A stretch of 64,000 nt of DNA from Agrococcus sp. KRD186 (GCF_017168255.1 NZ_JABFAP010000001.1:1005335-1069334), one strand, 5' to 3'; counted from the stretch's first letter, positions 17,700 to 27,763 are shown. Numbers and translations: made by a program. The notes: generated by a model from the letters alone, not told the origin.

Positions 17700-18728
17700 T
17701 CATACCCCGTCGAGCGTGGTGTCCCCGCTGTAGCCGGGCGCCGTGTCGGCCCGCGCGTGCCGCATGCCCGTCGGGGTCGCGACGCGGCCGCGCGGCGTGC
17801 GGCCGATCAGGCCCTCGCGCACCAGGAAGGGCTCGACCACCGACTCGATCGTGTCCGCCTCCTCCCCGATCGCCGCCGCCAGCGTGGACAGGCCGACGGG
17901 GCCGCCCGCGAAGCGATGCGCGATCGTGTGCAGCACCGCGCGGTCGATGCGGTCGAGCCCCGCCTCGTCGACGTCGTAGAGCTCGAGCGCCGCGCGCACG
18001 CCGTCCAGGTCGCTCGAGCCGGCGTGCACCAGCAGCCAGTCGCGCACCCGGCGCAGCAGCCGGTTCGCGATGCGCGGCGTGCCGCGGGAGCGGCCGGCGA
18101 GCTCGGCCAGCGCCGCGGGCTCGATGTAGAGCTCCATCAGCCGAGAGGAGCGCGCCAGCACCCGCTCGAGGTCGGCGGTCTCGTAGAACTCCAGATGCGC
18201 GGTGAAGCCGAAGCGGTCGCGCAGCGGCGCCGGCAGCATGCCCGAGCGGGTGGTCGCACCGACGAGCGTGAACGGCGCGAGCTCGAGCGGGATGGAGGAG
18301 GCGCCCGCGCCCTTGCCGACCATGATGTCGACGCGGAAGTCCTCCATCGCGAGGTAGAGCATCTCCTCCGCCGCGCGCGACATGCGGTGGATCTCGTCGA
18401 TGAAGAGCACCTCGCCGGGCACGAGCGCCGACAGCACGGCGGCGAGGTCGCCCGCGTGCTGGATCGCCGGGCCGGAGGAGTAGCGGATGGGCCGGCCCGT
18501 CTCGGCGCCGATGATGGTCGCGAGCGTGGTCTTCCCGAGCCCGGGCGGGCCCGCCAGCAGGATGTGGTCGGGCGCGCGATCCTGCAGCCGCGCGGCCTGC
18601 AGCAGCACCTCGAGCTGCCCCTTCACCTTCGGCTGGCCCACGAACTCCGCGAGGCTCGTCGGGCGCAGGGCGCCCTCGAAGGCGAGCTCGTCAGCGGATG
18701 CGCCGGGATCGACCAGGGGGTCGGTCAC
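17700..18728 (-). CDS. ruvB: Holliday junction branch migration helicase RuvB
   Basis: Hexameric AAA+ motor that drives branch migration with RuvA. The 342 residues have Walker A GPPGLGKT (60-67), Walker [11 protein letters not shown], sensor 1 in [11 protein letters not shown], an arginine finger in APLRDRFGF, and a C-terminal winged helix ([11 protein letters not shown]). I chose the GTG at 18726-18728, which overlaps the ruvA stop by 4 nt (GTGA); longer readings run through ruvA in the wrong frame. A short Asp/Ala-rich tail precedes the conserved [12 protein letters not shown]. Confidence 0.97.
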   Translation of the reverse strand: MTDPLVDPGASADELAFEGALRPTSLAEFVGQPKVKGQLEVLLQAARLQDRAPDHILLAGPPGLGKTTLATIIGAETGRPIRYSSGPAIQHAGDLAAVLSALVPGEVLFIDEIHRMSRAAEEMLYLAMEDFRVDIMVGKGAGASSIPLELAPFTLVGATTRSGMLPAPLRDRFGFTAHLEFYETADLERVLARSSRLMELYIEPAALAELAGRSRGTPRIANRLLRRVRDWLLVHAGSSDLDGVRAALELYDVDEAGLDRIDRAVLHTIAHRFAGGPVGLSTLAAAIGEEADTIESVVEPFLVREGLIGRTPRGRVATPTGMRHARADTAPGYSGDTTLDGV

Positions 18729-19321
18729 GACCGCGCTCCAGGACCGAGGATCGCCAGCGCGGCGCGCAGCAGCGTGCCGGTCGAGCCGACGGCGTCGGGT
18801 GCAGCGACCGCGGCGCGCTCGATCGCATCGTTCGCGGTGCGCTCGGACCACCCGAGGCCCGTGAGCGCCGTGAGCACGTCGGCCCGCGCATCCGACCCCT
18901 TCGCCGTCGCAGCGGCGGCCGGCGCGGCGAGCTTGCCGCTCAGCTGCAGGATGAGCAGCTTGGCGGTCTTCGGCCCGATGCCGCTGACGGCCTTGAACGC
19001 CCGCTCGTCCTCACCCTCGACGGCGCGCGCGAGCTCGTCGGGCGTCAGGTGCGCCAGCACGCCGAGCGCCGACTTCGGGCCCACGCCCGACACGCCGATG
19101 AGGAGCTCGAAGACTTCGAGCTCCGCCTCGGTCTCGAAGCCGTAGAGCGAGAGCTCGTCCTCGCGCACGACCAGGTGCGTGTGCAGCGCGATCTGGCTGC
19201 CGATGCGGGCGCCGAGCGAGACCGGCGGCGTCACCGCGACCGCGTACCCGAGGCCGCCGACGCCGATCACCAGCCGCTGACCGCGGGCGGAGAGGACGGT
19301 GCCGTCGAGCCTGGAGATCAC
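18725..19321 (-). CDS. ruvA: Holliday junction branch migration protein RuvA
   Basis: Tetrameric junction-binding partner of RuvB. The 198 residues begin [10 protein letters not shown], with the OB-fold domain (1-63), two helix-hairpin-helix motifs ([13 protein letters not shown] and [12 protein letters not shown]) and a C-terminal RuvB-binding three-helix domain ([18 protein letters not shown]). GTG start. Unlike the usual ruvCAB order, ruvC is not adjacent: a plus-strand gene occupies 19430-19621 between them. Confidence 0.97.
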   Translation of the reverse strand: MISRLDGTVLSARGQRLVIGVGGLGYAVAVTPPVSLGARIGSQIALHTHLVVREDELSLYGFETEAELEVFELLIGVSGVGPKSALGVLAHLTPDELARAVEGEDERAFKAVSGIGPKTAKLLILQLSGKLAAPAAAATAKGSDARADVLTALTGLGWSERTANDAIERAAVAAPDAVGSTGTLLRAALAILGPGARS

Positions 19322-19388
19322 CAGCTCAGCCTAGGCGGCGGCGCCGAATCGCATGGTCTGCCGCGCCGAGCAGGAGGGCTCGCTCTGA

Positions 19389-19394
19389 TAGGTT
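19389..19394 (+). promoter_or_regulatory. probable -10 box for the small membrane protein
   Basis: CTGATAGGTTCAAG contains TAGGTT, about 36 nt upstream of the ATG at 19430. TAGGTT recurs before the MHS transporter at 58908. Confidence 0.35.
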
Positions 19395-19429
19395 CAAGAC
19401 GTCCCGGACCCGCTCGATACGGAGTGCTC

Positions 19430-19621
19430 ATGAACGTCATCCGCCTGATCCTGACGATGCTCCTCTTCGTCGGCGGCCTCGTGCTGATGGGGTACTCGTT
19501 CGATACCCCCGGATACGAGGCGCTGATGTTCCTCGTCGGCCTCGGCGTGCTGTGCTTCTCGGTCTGGCTCACTGCCGAGTTCGGCATGCGCGAGCACCGC
19601 CGCAGCCGCACGCGCAGCTAG
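19430..19621 (+). CDS. small two-helix membrane protein between ruvA and ruvC
   Basis: A 63-residue protein, MNVIRLILTMLLFVGGLVLMG and onward. Two hydrophobic helices, about 3-23 and 31-50, are joined by a short FDTPGYEA loop, and the C-terminus is basic (REHRRSRTRS), so both ends are probably cytosolic. The ATG has GGAG 6 nt upstream. I do not recognise a function. It is transcribed against the ruv genes and its TAG stop shares a CTAG with the ruvC stop. Good codon usage and the ribosome site support a real gene. Confidence 0.75.
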   Translation: MNVIRLILTMLLFVGGLVLMGYSFDTPGYEALMFLVGLGVLCFSVWLTAEFGMREHRRSRTRS

Positions 19622-20196
19622 CGCCGCGGCCGACCGCTCTTCGCAGCGGCCTCCGCCGCCGCCCACGCGCGTTGCGCCGGCGTCGAGGTAGCAGCTGCGG
19701 CTGCGCCCGTCGGCACCCGAGCGCGCCAGCCCTCCGCGATCGCGATCGCCAGCGCATCCGCCGCGTCGGCCGGCTTCGGAGCGGCGTCAAGCCGCAGCAG
19801 CCGCCGCACCATCTCGCCCACCTGGCGCTTGTCGGCGGCGCCGTAGCCGGTGACCGCCGCCTTGACCTCGGTAGGCGTGAGCAGCGAGATGGGGATCTGC
19901 CGCTCGGCGGCGGCGCGCAGCACGATGCCCGAGATCTGCGCGACGCCCATGACGCTGCGCAGGTTGGCCTGCGCGAACACGCGCTCGAGCGCGATGGCGT
20001 CGGGCCGGTGCACGTCGATCGCCGACTCCACGCCGCGCGCGATGCGCAGCAGCCGCTGCTCGATCGGCTCGTCGGCGTCGGAGCGCAGCACCTCGACGTG
20101 CACGAGGCTGGGCGTGCGGTGCGCGATGTCGACCACGCCGACGCCGCAGCGCGTCAGGCCCGGGTCGACGCCGAGGACCCGCACCGACGCCGCCAC
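19618..20196 (-). CDS. ruvC: Holliday junction resolvase RuvC
   Basis: Cuts Holliday junctions symmetrically within the RuvABC resolvasome. Acidic catalytic residues are in GVDPGLTRCG (D11 with this start), ALERVFAQ (Glu) and the C-terminal PADAADALAIAI (Asp). With the GTG at 20194-20196 the protein is 192 residues. The GTG at 20182-20184, giving the common VRVLGVDPG start, is equally possible. It starts 4 nt after the yebC stop. The last 35 residues are Ala-rich and unconserved. Confidence 0.95.
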   Translation of the reverse strand: MAASVRVLGVDPGLTRCGVGVVDIAHRTPSLVHVEVLRSDADEPIEQRLLRIARGVESAIDVHRPDAIALERVFAQANLRSVMGVAQISGIVLRAAAERQIPISLLTPTEVKAAVTGYGAADKRQVGEMVRRLLRLDAAPKPADAADALAIAIAEGWRARVPTGAAAAATSTPAQRAWAAAEAAAKSGRPRR

Positions 20197-20200
20197 GGCG

Positions 20201-20968
20201 CTACTCGTCGTCGTCTTCGTCGAGCTGCGCCTGCACCGCTGCCGGGATATCGAAGTTGGCGTAGACGTTCTGCACGTCGTCGCTGTCCTCGAGCGCGTCG
20301 ATGAGCCGGAAGACCTTGCGAGCCGTGTCTGCGTCGACCTCGACCTTGAGGTTCGGCACGAACTCGACATCCGCCGAGTCGTAGTCGATGCCTGCCTCCT
20401 GCAGCGCCGTGCGCACGGCCACCACGTCGCTCGCCTCCGAGAGGATCTCGAAGCCGCCGCCCTGATCGGTGACCTCCTCGGCGCCGGCGTCGAGCACGGC
20501 GAGCAGGATGTCGTCCTCGGTGACCTCATCGGTCTTCGTGACCGAGACGACGCCCTTGCGGCTGAAGTTGTAGGCGACCGAGCCCGGATCTGCCATGGTG
20601 CCGCCGTTGCGCGTCATCGCCGTGCGCACCTCTGCGGCGGCACGGTTCTTGTTGTCGGTGAGGCACTCGACCATGAGCGCGACGCCGCCCACGCCGTAGC
20701 CCTCGTACATGATCGTCGCGTACTCGATCGACTCGCCCGTGAGCCCGGCGCCGCGCTTGACCGCGCGGTCGATGTTGTCGTTGGGAACGCTCGTCTTCTT
20801 CGCCTTCTGCACGGCGTCGACGAGCGTCGGGTTGCCTGCCATGTCGGCGCCGCCGATCTTGGCGGCGACCTCGATGTTCTTGATGAGCTTCGCGAACGAC
20901 TTGGCACGCTTGGCGTCGATGACGGCCTTCTTGTGCTTCGTCGTCGCCCACTTGGAGTGTCCGGACAT
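20201..20968 (-). CDS. YebC/PmpR family transcription/translation factor
   Basis: A 255-residue member of the YebC family, described variously as DNA-binding regulators and as ribosome rescue factors at proline stretches. It begins [21 protein letters not shown], the strict family start, with the AGGAAG site 7 nt upstream. The middle [13 protein letters not shown] and [19 protein letters not shown] segments are also diagnostic. The C-terminus is acidic (LDEDDDE). yebC-ruvC-ruvA-ruvB is the normal order, here broken after ruvC. Confidence 0.96.
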   Translation of the reverse strand: MSGHSKWATTKHKKAVIDAKRAKSFAKLIKNIEVAAKIGGADMAGNPTLVDAVQKAKKTSVPNDNIDRAVKRGAGLTGESIEYATIMYEGYGVGGVALMVECLTDNKNRAAAEVRTAMTRNGGTMADPGSVAYNFSRKGVVSVTKTDEVTEDDILLAVLDAGAEEVTDQGGGFEILSEASDVVAVRTALQEAGIDYDSADVEFVPNLKVEVDADTARKVFRLIDALEDSDDVQNVYANFDIPAAVQAQLDEDDDE

Positions 20969-21003
20969 GGTGCTTCCTGGTCGGTGACGTCGGGGCACCC
21001 ATC

Positions 21004-21639
21004 CTACGCGGAGGAGGCCGGCCCCTCCGCTCGTGCGCGGGGCGCGGCGACGCCCGAGGATCGCAGCTCGAGCGCGGCGAGCGCCCGCAGCGCGGTCTCG
21101 TCGCCGCGCCGGAAGGCGGCGACCGGATCCTGCACCGAGGCGAGCAGCCGGGAGGTCGGCTGGCTGACGAGCGCGCGCAGCGCCAGCAGGTCGCGACCCT
21201 CGTGCGTGGCGGCCAGCCGCCTGCTCGCACCGGCGCGCAGCGCGAATCGCAGCCGCGGGACGCACCAGATGAGCAGCACCAGGAGCACGGGCAGCAGCCA
21301 CAGCGCCGTGCCCACGGTGGCCGCGAGCGTCTCGATCGCACCGCGCAGCGCCGTGCCGGCCGCCGCCAGGTCGTCGGCGGATCCCGACGCGTCGACGAAG
21401 GGCTGCGCGACCCCCTCCCCGACCAGCGGCACCTGCGCGAGCGCCTCGCCCGCATCCGTCAGCGTGGTCGAGAAGCCGGTGCCGGCATCCTCGATCTGGG
21501 TGCCGAAGGCGCCGAGCGAGGCGATCGCGTCGCGCACCTGCTGCGAGATCCAGACAGCGATGGCGACGGTGCCGACGGCGACCAGGTCGCCGATCACCTG
21601 CCAGGTGGCCTGGCCGGGCCTGCGGGAGTAGAGCTGCAC
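21004..21639 (-). CDS. hypothetical membrane protein
   Basis: About 211 residues with two hydrophobic segments: one near the N-terminus ([14 protein letters not shown], preceded by [11 protein letters not shown]) and one at about 106-126 ([18 protein letters not shown]). Between them is an Ala/Gly/Asp-rich extracytoplasmic stretch; after the second helix is an Arg-rich cytosolic domain ([18 protein letters not shown]). I chose the GTG at 21637-21639; a TTG at 21651 adds four residues. No ribosome site is convincing for either. Similar proteins exist in Microbacteriaceae, function unknown. Confidence 0.7.
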   Translation of the reverse strand: MQLYSRRPGQATWQVIGDLVAVGTVAIAVWISQQVRDAIASLGAFGTQIEDAGTGFSTTLTDAGEALAQVPLVGEGVAQPFVDASGSADDLAAAGTALRGAIETLAATVGTALWLLPVLLVLLIWCVPRLRFALRAGASRRLAATHEGRDLLALRALVSQPTSRLLASVQDPVAAFRRGDETALRALAALELRSSGVAAPRARAEGPASSA

Positions 21640-21685
21640 GTGCCGATTCAAGCAGGCCGCGCGACAGCAGCCGTGCTGCGCCGGC

Positions 21686-22621
21686 TCAAGCGGGTGCGAC
21701 CAGCTTCGCCTTCGGCCGCTGCCCGACGAGGATGCCGGCGCCGATCACGATCGCCGCGCCGAGCAGCTGCCAGAGGCCGAGCTGCTCCCCCAGCACCAGC
21801 ACACCGAGGGTGACGGCGACCACCGGGATCAGGTAGGTGACGGTGGCGGAGACCGTGGGCCCGACGGCACGCACCACCTCGAACTGCAGGATGTAGGCGA
21901 CGCCGGTGCCGATCGCGCCGAGCGCGATGACGGCCAGCAGCGCCAGCGGCAGGCTCGCGAGGTCGCCGTGCACGGCGACCGGCGACCAGCCCTCGATGAG
22001 GCTCCAGGTGACGAGCGCCACCAGCGCCATGGGCAGGCCGGTGATCATGAGCGCCGTCGGGTGCGCGATGCCCGGCACCTCGGTGTGTGCCAGCAGGCGG
22101 CGGTTCAGCGTCCAGCCGACGCCGTACGAGGCGCCGCCGAGCACGGCGATGCCGAAGCCGAGCACATCGGGCCCGGCGACGGACGACCACGGCTGCGCGA
22201 TGAGCACCACGCCGAGCAGGCCGAGCAGCACCGCGACCAGCTTGCGCGGGGTGAGCCGGTCGCTCGGCAGCAGCAGCAGCGCGAACAGCACCGTCGCGAC
22301 GGGGGTGATCGCGTTGCCGAGGCCGGCGGCAGCGGACGAGATGCGCGTCTCGGCGACCACGAACGCGGTGAAGGGCAGCGCGGTCAGGAAGAACGAGCAG
22401 ACCGCCAGCAGCCCCCACGTCCTGCCGTCCTTGGGCAGGCGGGTGCGGGTGGCCGCGGCGAGCAGCGCGAGGGTGATCGCCGCGATGCCGATGCGCAGGG
22501 TCGCGATCTGCATCGGGTGCAGCGCCTCGAGCCCCAGCTTCATCAGCAGGAACGACGAGCCCCAGATGATGGCAAGCGCGATCCACATCGCCTGCCACGG
22601 GACCCGCCCGAGCGCGCTCAT
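21686..22621 (-). CDS. EamA/DMT family transporter
   Basis: Ten-helix drug/metabolite transporter of the 10-TMS exporter type; substrate unknown. About 311 residues, with two EamA repeats: the first starts AMWIALAIIWGSSFLLMKLGL (conserved WG-S/N-F), the second DVLGFGIAVLGGASYGVGWTLNRR. Conserved P and ExxxxP-like positions in LIPVVAVTLGVLVLGEQLG near the end fit the family. An ATG at 22619-22621 follows GATGCT by 6 nt, a leaderless arrangement; a GTG one codon upstream is the alternative start. Confidence 0.9.
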   Translation of the reverse strand: MSALGRVPWQAMWIALAIIWGSSFLLMKLGLEALHPMQIATLRIGIAAITLALLAAATRTRLPKDGRTWGLLAVCSFFLTALPFTAFVVAETRISSAAAGLGNAITPVATVLFALLLLPSDRLTPRKLVAVLLGLLGVVLIAQPWSSVAGPDVLGFGIAVLGGASYGVGWTLNRRLLAHTEVPGIAHPTALMITGLPMALVALVTWSLIEGWSPVAVHGDLASLPLALLAVIALGAIGTGVAYILQFEVVRAVGPTVSATVTYLIPVVAVTLGVLVLGEQLGLWQLLGAAIVIGAGILVGQRPKAKLVAPA

Positions 22622-22636
22622 CACCGGAGCATCAGA

Positions 22637-23260
22637 TCACGAGCCGCTGACATGCGCGACGTGCTCGAGGAAGCGGCGGTGGAAGCGGGTCTCGCCGTCG
22701 ACCTCCGGGTGGAACGAGGTGCCCAGCAGCACGCCCTGCTCGACGGCCACGACTCGGTCGTCGACGCGCGCGAGCACCTGCACGCCCGCGCCCACGCGCT
22801 CGACGACCGGCGCCCGGATGAAGGTCGCGTGCACGGGCGGCTCCCCCAGGTGCGGCACGTCGAGCATCGACTCGAACGAGTCGACCTGGCTGCCGAAGGC
22901 GTTGCGCCGCACGTCGACGTCCATACCGCCGAACGACAGCTGCGTCGGCAGGCCGTCGAGGATGCGGTCGGCCAGCAGGATGAGGCCGGCGCACGTGCCG
23001 TAGACGGGCATGCCGGCACCGATGCGCTCGATGATCGGCTCGCGCAGCCCGAACAGCCGCGTGAGCTTGTCGATCACGCTCGACTCGCCGCCGGGCAGCA
23101 CGAGGCCATCGACCTCGGCGAGCTGCGCCGGGGTGCGCACGAGCGACACCTCGGCGCCCAGCGACTCGAGCACGGCGACATGCTCGCGCACGTCGCCCTG
23201 CAGGGCGAGGACGCCGACGCGGCCGGGGCGCTCCCCCGTGCCGCGCCGGCCCGAATCCAC
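22637..23260 (-). CDS. pdxT: pyridoxal 5'-phosphate synthase glutaminase subunit PdxT
   Basis: Releases ammonia from glutamine and passes it to PdxS. The 207 residues show the class I-like triad: C90 in YGTCAGLI, H184 and E186 in FHPEVDGE. The GGES anion-hole motif is at 57-60, and LALQGDVREH near the N-terminus is typical. GTG start shares one base with the pdxS stop. About 12 residues before the conserved VGVLALQG are unconserved; no better internal start is seen. Confidence 0.96.
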   Translation of the reverse strand: MDSGRRGTGERPGRVGVLALQGDVREHVAVLESLGAEVSLVRTPAQLAEVDGLVLPGGESSVIDKLTRLFGLREPIIERIGAGMPVYGTCAGLILLADRILDGLPTQLSFGGMDVDVRRNAFGSQVDSFESMLDVPHLGEPPVHATFIRAPVVERVGAGVQVLARVDDRVVAVEQGVLLGTSFHPEVDGETRFHRRFLEHVAHVSGS

Positions 23261-24150
23261 TACCAGCCGCGCTCTGCGAGGCGGTGCGGGTCGGGCAGGT
23301 CGGCCACGTTGATGCCGACCATCGCCTCACCGAGGCCCCTGGAGGCATCCGCGATCGCCTTCGGGTCCTCGAACGCGGCCACCGCCTTGACGATGGCTGC
23401 AGCGCGCGCCTTGGGCTGGCCGGACTTGAAGATGCCGGAGCCGACGAAGACGCCGTCGGCGCCCAGCTGCATCATCATCGCCGCGTCGGCGGGGGTCGCG
23501 ACGCCGCCGGCGACGAAGAGCACCACGGGCAGCGAGCCGCGCTCGGCGACCTCGGCGACCAGCTCGTACGGCGCCTGCAGCTCCTTGGCGGCGACGAACA
23601 GCTCGTCCTTCGACAGCGACTGCAGGCGGCGGATCTCGCCGCTGATGGTGCGGATGTGCTTGGTCGCCTCGGAGACGTCGCCGGTGCCGGCCTCGCCCTT
23701 CGAGCGGATCATCGCCGCGCCCTCGGTGATGCGTCGCAGCGCCTCGCCCAGGTTGGTGGCGCCGCAGACGAACGGCACCGTGAAGGGCCACTTGTCGATG
23801 TGGTTGACGTAGTCGGCGGGGCTGAGCACCTCGGACTCGTCGATGTAGTCGACCTCGAGCGCCTCGAGCACCTGCGCCTCGACGAAGTGGCCGATGCGCG
23901 CCTTCGCCATCACCGGGATCGACACCTCTGCCTTGATGGCGTCGATCAGGTCGGGATCGGACATGCGGGCGACGCCGCCCTGCGCGCGGATGTCGGCGGG
24001 GACGCGCTCGAGCGCCATGACGGCGACGGCGCCGGCATCCTCGGCGATGCGTGCCTGCTCGGGAGTGACGACGTCCATGATGACGCCGCCCTTCAGCATC
24101 TCGGCGAGCCCGCGCTTGACGCGTGCGGAGCCGGTGGTGTTCTCGGTCAT
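23260..24150 (-). CDS. pdxS: pyridoxal 5'-phosphate synthase lyase subunit PdxS
   Basis: Makes PLP from ribose 5-phosphate, glyceraldehyde 3-phosphate and ammonia. 296 residues, a TIM barrel with D26 (GGVIMDVV) and the Schiff-base lysine K83 in VMAKARIGH; the second conserved Lys region is in [12 protein letters not shown]. The ATG at 24148-24150 gives [19 protein letters not shown], the conserved start; the longer open frame is a shadow of the HIT gene end. A GAGAGA site precedes it. Confidence 0.97.
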   Translation of the reverse strand: MTENTTGSARVKRGLAEMLKGGVIMDVVTPEQARIAEDAGAVAVMALERVPADIRAQGGVARMSDPDLIDAIKAEVSIPVMAKARIGHFVEAQVLEALEVDYIDESEVLSPADYVNHIDKWPFTVPFVCGATNLGEALRRITEGAAMIRSKGEAGTGDVSEATKHIRTISGEIRRLQSLSKDELFVAAKELQAPYELVAEVAERGSLPVVLFVAGGVATPADAAMMMQLGADGVFVGSGIFKSGQPKARAAAIVKAVAAFEDPKAIADASRGLGEAMVGINVADLPDPHRLAERGW

Positions 24151-24185
24151 GATGTGTCTCTCGTGTCTGACGTGCAGTTGGCGGC

Positions 24186-24860
24186 TCAGGCCGGCCAGGC
24201 CGCTTGGATGTCCTGGCGCATGTCCTCCAGCAGGATGGGCAGCGCCTTCGTCTTCGCGATGATCGGGAAGAAGTTCGAATCCAGGCTCCATCGCGGGACG
24301 ATGTGCTGGTGCAGGTGGTCGGCGATGCCGGCGCCGGCGATGCGGCCCTGGTTCATCCCGATGTTGAAGCCCTGGCAGCGGGTGAGCTGCGAGAGGACGC
24401 GCATGGCGGTCTGCGTCAGCACCGCCATCTCGGCGACCTCCTCGGTGGTCGCCTGGTCGTACATGCCCACGTGCCGGTACGGGCAGACCATCATGTGGCC
24501 GGTGTTGTACGGGTAGAGGTTCAGCAGCACGAAGCAGGTCTCGCCGCGCGCGACGATCAGCCCCTGGTCGTCGCTGAGCTCGGGCGCGCGGCAGAACGGG
24601 CAGGCGTGCTCCTCCGGCATCTGGCCCTGCTGGATGTAGACCATCCGGTACGGCGTCCAGAGGCGCTGGAAGTGATCGGGCACGCCCGGCAGCTCGCTCG
24701 ACATCTGCGTCGGGGCGCCCCAGGCGTGCTCGGCGACCAGCGGTGCCTCGGGCTCCGGTGCGGGCTCGAAGGCCGGCAGCGAGTCGCGCAGCACCGCGGC
24801 GCGCTCCGCCGGCTCGTCCAGCGCCGGGTCGTCGCCGTGGCGGTGGCTGTCGTCCGTCAC
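24186..24860 (-). CDS. HIT-family protein, Ap4A phosphorylase-like
   Basis: Nucleotide hydrolase or phosphorylase acting on dinucleoside polyphosphates. The HIT triad is in [11 protein letters not shown] (H182, H184, H186), the core QRLWTPYRM and [19 protein letters not shown] resembles the mycobacterial Ap4A phosphorylase Rv2613c, and CPFC is one half of a zinc site. 224 residues; the first 60 are Pro/Glu/Ala-rich. GTG start overlaps the thrS stop by 4 nt (GTGA). The thrS-HIT pairing is common in actinobacteria. Confidence 0.92.
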   Translation of the reverse strand: MTDDSHRHGDDPALDEPAERAAVLRDSLPAFEPAPEPEAPLVAEHAWGAPTQMSSELPGVPDHFQRLWTPYRMVYIQQGQMPEEHACPFCRAPELSDDQGLIVARGETCFVLLNLYPYNTGHMMVCPYRHVGMYDQATTEEVAEMAVLTQTAMRVLSQLTRCQGFNIGMNQGRIAGAGIADHLHQHIVPRWSLDSNFFPIIAKTKALPILLEDMRQDIQAAWPA

Positions 24861-26827
24861 AGGTGCGCCTTCGTCTCGATGGCCTCCACGATGCGCGCGA
24901 TGGCGTCGTCGACCGGCACGCCGTTGTCCTGCGTGCCGTCGCGGAAGCGGAAGGAGACGCTGCCCGCCTCCTGGTCGGTTGCGCCGGCGATGAGCTGGAA
25001 GGGCACCTTCGCGAGCGTGTGGCTGCGGATCTTCTTCTGCATCCGCTCGTCCGAGCGGTCGACCTCGACGCGCACGCCCTTGGGGCGCAGCTTCGCGGCG
25101 ATCTCGTCCAGGTAGTCGGCGAAGTCCTCGGCCACCGGCACGCCGACGACCTGCACCGGAGCGAGCCAGACCGGGAAGGCGCCCGCGTAGTGCTCGAGCA
25201 GGATCGCGAAGAAGCGCTCGATCGAGCCGAAGAGCGCGCGGTGGATCATGATCGGGCGCTGCTTCGAGCCGTCGGGCGCGGTGAACTCGAGGTCGAAGCG
25301 CTCCGGCAGGTTGAAGTCGAGCTGCACGGTCGAGAGCTGCCACGAGCGGCCGATGGCGTCGGTCACCTTCAGGTCGATCTTCGGCCCGTAGAAGGCGGCC
25401 TCGCCCGGCTCCTCCGTGACCTCGAGCCCGGATGCCTTCGCGACGCGCCGCAGCGCATCCGTCGCCGTCTCCCAGATGGCCTCGTCGCCGATCCACTTCG
25501 ACTTCTCGTCGTCGCGCATCGAGAGCTCGAGGCGGAAGTCGGTGAGGCCGAAGTCGTTCAGCAGCGAGAGCACGAACTCGAGGACCTTGGTGGTCTCCTC
25601 CTCGAGCTGGTCGGGGGTGACGAACAGGTGCGCGTCGTCCTGCGTGAAGCCGCGCACGCGGGTCAGCCCATGCAGGGCGCCCGAGAGCTCGTTGCGGTAG
25701 ACGGTGCCGTTCTCGGCCAGCCGCAGCGGCAGGTCGCGGTAGCTGCGGGAGCGCTCCTTGTAGATGAGGATGTGCATCGGGCAGTTCATCGGCTTCAGGT
25801 AGTAGTCGACGCCCTGCCTGGTGATGGTGCCCTCGTCGTCGCGCTCCTCATCCATGTGGATGGGCGGCCAGATGCCCTCGGCGTAGGTCTCGAGGTGCCC
25901 GGAGGTGGCGAAGAGGTCCTGCTTGGTGATGTGGGGCGTGTAGACGTAGCTGTAGCCCTGCTCGATGTGGCGCTTGCGGGCGTGCTGCTCCATCTCGCCG
26001 CGGACGATGCCGCCGCGCGGGTGCCACACCGACAGGCCAGAGCCGATCTCCTCCGGGAACGAGAAGAGGTCGAGCTCGCGGCCGAGCTTGCGGTGGTCGC
26101 GCTTGGCGGCCTCCTCGAGGCGCTGCTGGTAGGCGCGCAACTCGTCCTTGGTGGGCCACGCGGTGCCGTAGATGCGCTGCAGCTGCGGCTGGTCGGTCTT
26201 GCCGCGCCAGTAGGCGCCGGCCACGCGGGTCAGCGCGAAGCCGTTCTGGATCAGCCGGGTGGAGGGCAGGTGCGGGCCGCGGCAGAGATCCTTCCACTGC
26301 ACCTCGCCGGTCTTCGGGTCGACGTTGTCGTAGATGGTGAGCTCGCCAGCTCCCACTTCGACGGATGCGCCTTCCGCGGCAGCCGCGGCGCCGCCCTTGA
26401 GCCCGATGAGCTCGAGCTTGTAGGGCTCGTCGGCGAGCTCGGCCTGGGCTTGCGTCTCGGTCACGACGCGGCGCACGAAGCGCTGGCCGGCCTTGACGAT
26501 GCGCTGCATCTCCTTCTCGAGCGCCTTCAGCTGGTCGCTCGAGAACGCTTCGGCGACGTCGAAGTCGTAGTAGAAGCCGTCCTGGATGGGCGGTCCGATG
26601 CCGAGCTTCGCCTCCGGGTTCACGCGCTGCACGGCCTGCGCGAGCACGTGGGCGGCCGAGTGGCGCAGGATGTCGAGGCCGTCGGGGCTGTCGATCGTCA
26701 CCGGCTCGACCGCGCCCGACTCGACCGTCTGCGTCTCGGTCAGCTCGCGCGCAAGGTCCTGCAGCTCGCCGTCGACGCGCATGGCGACGACGGCACGGTC
26801 GGTGAAGAGATCGAATCCGGTGGTCAC
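24857..26827 (-). CDS. thrS: threonyl-tRNA synthetase
   Basis: Charges tRNA-Thr and edits Ser-tRNA. 656 residues: short TGS-like N-terminus, editing domain with HSAAH (HxxxH), the class II catalytic core ([12 protein letters not shown] is the N2 cysteine region, [10 protein letters not shown] and [11 protein letters not shown] are core motifs, [22 protein letters not shown] motif 3) and the anticodon-binding domain. GTG start preceded by TACGAT exactly 6 nt upstream, so the mRNA is probably leaderless. Confidence 0.97.
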   Translation of the reverse strand: MTTGFDLFTDRAVVAMRVDGELQDLARELTETQTVESGAVEPVTIDSPDGLDILRHSAAHVLAQAVQRVNPEAKLGIGPPIQDGFYYDFDVAEAFSSDQLKALEKEMQRIVKAGQRFVRRVVTETQAQAELADEPYKLELIGLKGGAAAAAEGASVEVGAGELTIYDNVDPKTGEVQWKDLCRGPHLPSTRLIQNGFALTRVAGAYWRGKTDQPQLQRIYGTAWPTKDELRAYQQRLEEAAKRDHRKLGRELDLFSFPEEIGSGLSVWHPRGGIVRGEMEQHARKRHIEQGYSYVYTPHITKQDLFATSGHLETYAEGIWPPIHMDEERDDEGTITRQGVDYYLKPMNCPMHILIYKERSRSYRDLPLRLAENGTVYRNELSGALHGLTRVRGFTQDDAHLFVTPDQLEEETTKVLEFVLSLLNDFGLTDFRLELSMRDDEKSKWIGDEAIWETATDALRRVAKASGLEVTEEPGEAAFYGPKIDLKVTDAIGRSWQLSTVQLDFNLPERFDLEFTAPDGSKQRPIMIHRALFGSIERFFAILLEHYAGAFPVWLAPVQVVGVPVAEDFADYLDEIAAKLRPKGVRVEVDRSDERMQKKIRSHTLAKVPFQLIAGATDQEAGSVSFRFRDGTQDNGVPVDDAIARIVEAIETKAHL

Positions 26828-26833
26828 CAGACC

Positions 26834-26839
26834 ATCGTA
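26834..26839 (-). promoter_or_regulatory. leaderless promoter -10 for thrS
   Basis: TACGAT on the minus strand, then 6 nt, then the GTG start. No ribosome site exists, matching leaderless transcription. Confidence 0.5.
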
Positions 26840-27017
26840 GGCGGGCGGTGGCGCCTGTGACGCCGCGCGTCAGCGCAGCGCGTGCGGCGGGGCGGGCGTC
26901 GCGTGCCGCGATCGCTCGACCTCGGCGCCGAGTGCGAGCCACAGCACCTCCGCCCTTCGTGCGGCGGGAGTGGCGTCAGTGGCCTGCGGGAGGATGCGGA
27001 GCGAGACGGAGGAGCAC

Positions 27018-27623
27018 ATGGGCGCAGAGGACACGACGGCCGGGCAGTCCGGTGACGACTGGGCGTCGCCCACCGATCTGTTCCAGCTCGACGTCTGGAT
27101 GGCTCGGCACGCGCACGACGAGCCCGAGCCCGACCCCGGCCCTGCTCCGGTGCCTCCCCGGCTGCCGGAGGGCGTGGTGCTGTGGAGCCGGCCGGAGTGC
27201 ACAGAAGTGCACGACGCTGCGCATCTGGCACAGCTGCTGGAGGCCCTGCGGGGCCATGCGTTCGGCACCGCGCTCGGCAGTTCGGCACCCCAGGCTCGCT
27301 CGGGGCAGGTCGTGCGGGTCTCGGAGGCGGACGAGCCCCCGACGTTCATCGTCGAGGTACACGACGGCACGCCGCAGGACTTCGCGCGCCGGGTCTTCCG
27401 CGGTCTCCGTCCGACCGACTATCCGCTCAGCCCCGAAGGGGACCGGCCGCTGCACGACGCTGAGCTGTTCGATTCGCAGCACGCGGCCGCCATCCTCTGG
27501 TCGTTCCTCCACGACGGCTTACCGCCCGGATACGCTCGCACGCTGCGGCACCTCTCGCCGACGGAGCTACGACGCTTCGGCTTCAATAAGGAGGGAACGG
27601 GCAAGGCGCGACCTCGGCGCTGA
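27018..27623 (+). CDS. hypothetical protein
   Basis: 201 residues, no recognised domain. No signal or membrane helix; a Pro/Glu/Asp-rich region (about 30-50) precedes a mixed alpha/beta part, and the C-terminus is basic (FNKEGTGKARPRR). The ATG at 27018 has a strong GGAGGAG site and is preferred to the GTG at 26970. It is flanked by thrS and a tRNA cluster and has its own orientation, so it may be a local lineage-specific gene. Confidence 0.6.
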   Translation: MGAEDTTAGQSGDDWASPTDLFQLDVWMARHAHDEPEPDPGPAPVPPRLPEGVVLWSRPECTEVHDAAHLAQLLEALRGHAFGTALGSSAPQARSGQVVRVSEADEPPTFIVEVHDGTPQDFARRVFRGLRPTDYPLSPEGDRPLHDAELFDSQHAAAILWSFLHDGLPPGYARTLRHLSPTELRRFGFNKEGTGKARPRR

Positions 27624-27655
27624 GCCGCACCGCACCGCACGCACCCGGACATGCG

Positions 27656-27681
27656 AAAACCCCCGGCTTCGATCCGGGGGT
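27656..27681 (-). terminator. terminator of the minus-strand tRNA cluster
   Basis: ACCCCCGG / CCGGGGGT stem (8 bp, 7-nt loop) followed on the minus strand by TTTTCG, a classical rho-independent terminator just after the tRNA-Val gene. The hypothetical gene from the other side could also use it. Confidence 0.85.
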
Positions 27682-27688
27682 TCTGCTC

Positions 27689-27763
27689 TGGTGGGCGATA
27701 CTGGGTTCGAACCAGTGACCTCTTCCGTGTCAGGGAAGCGCGCTACCGCTGCGCCAATCGCCC
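27689..27763 (-). tRNA. tRNA-Val (anticodon GAC)
   Basis: Cloverleaf reads GGGCGAT acceptor, D arm GGCGCAGCGGTAGCGC, anticodon stem CTTCC / GGAAG with loop CTGACAC (anticodon GAC), T arm with GGTTCGAA and 3' ATCGCCC-A. The CCA is encoded (27689-27691), unlike the other three tRNAs here. Confidence 0.95.

Noticed and set aside
15582-19145. 1187-residue plus-strand open frame
   Set aside because: Opposite secD, yajC, ruvB and ruvA, all clearly real; the frame is a GC artefact.
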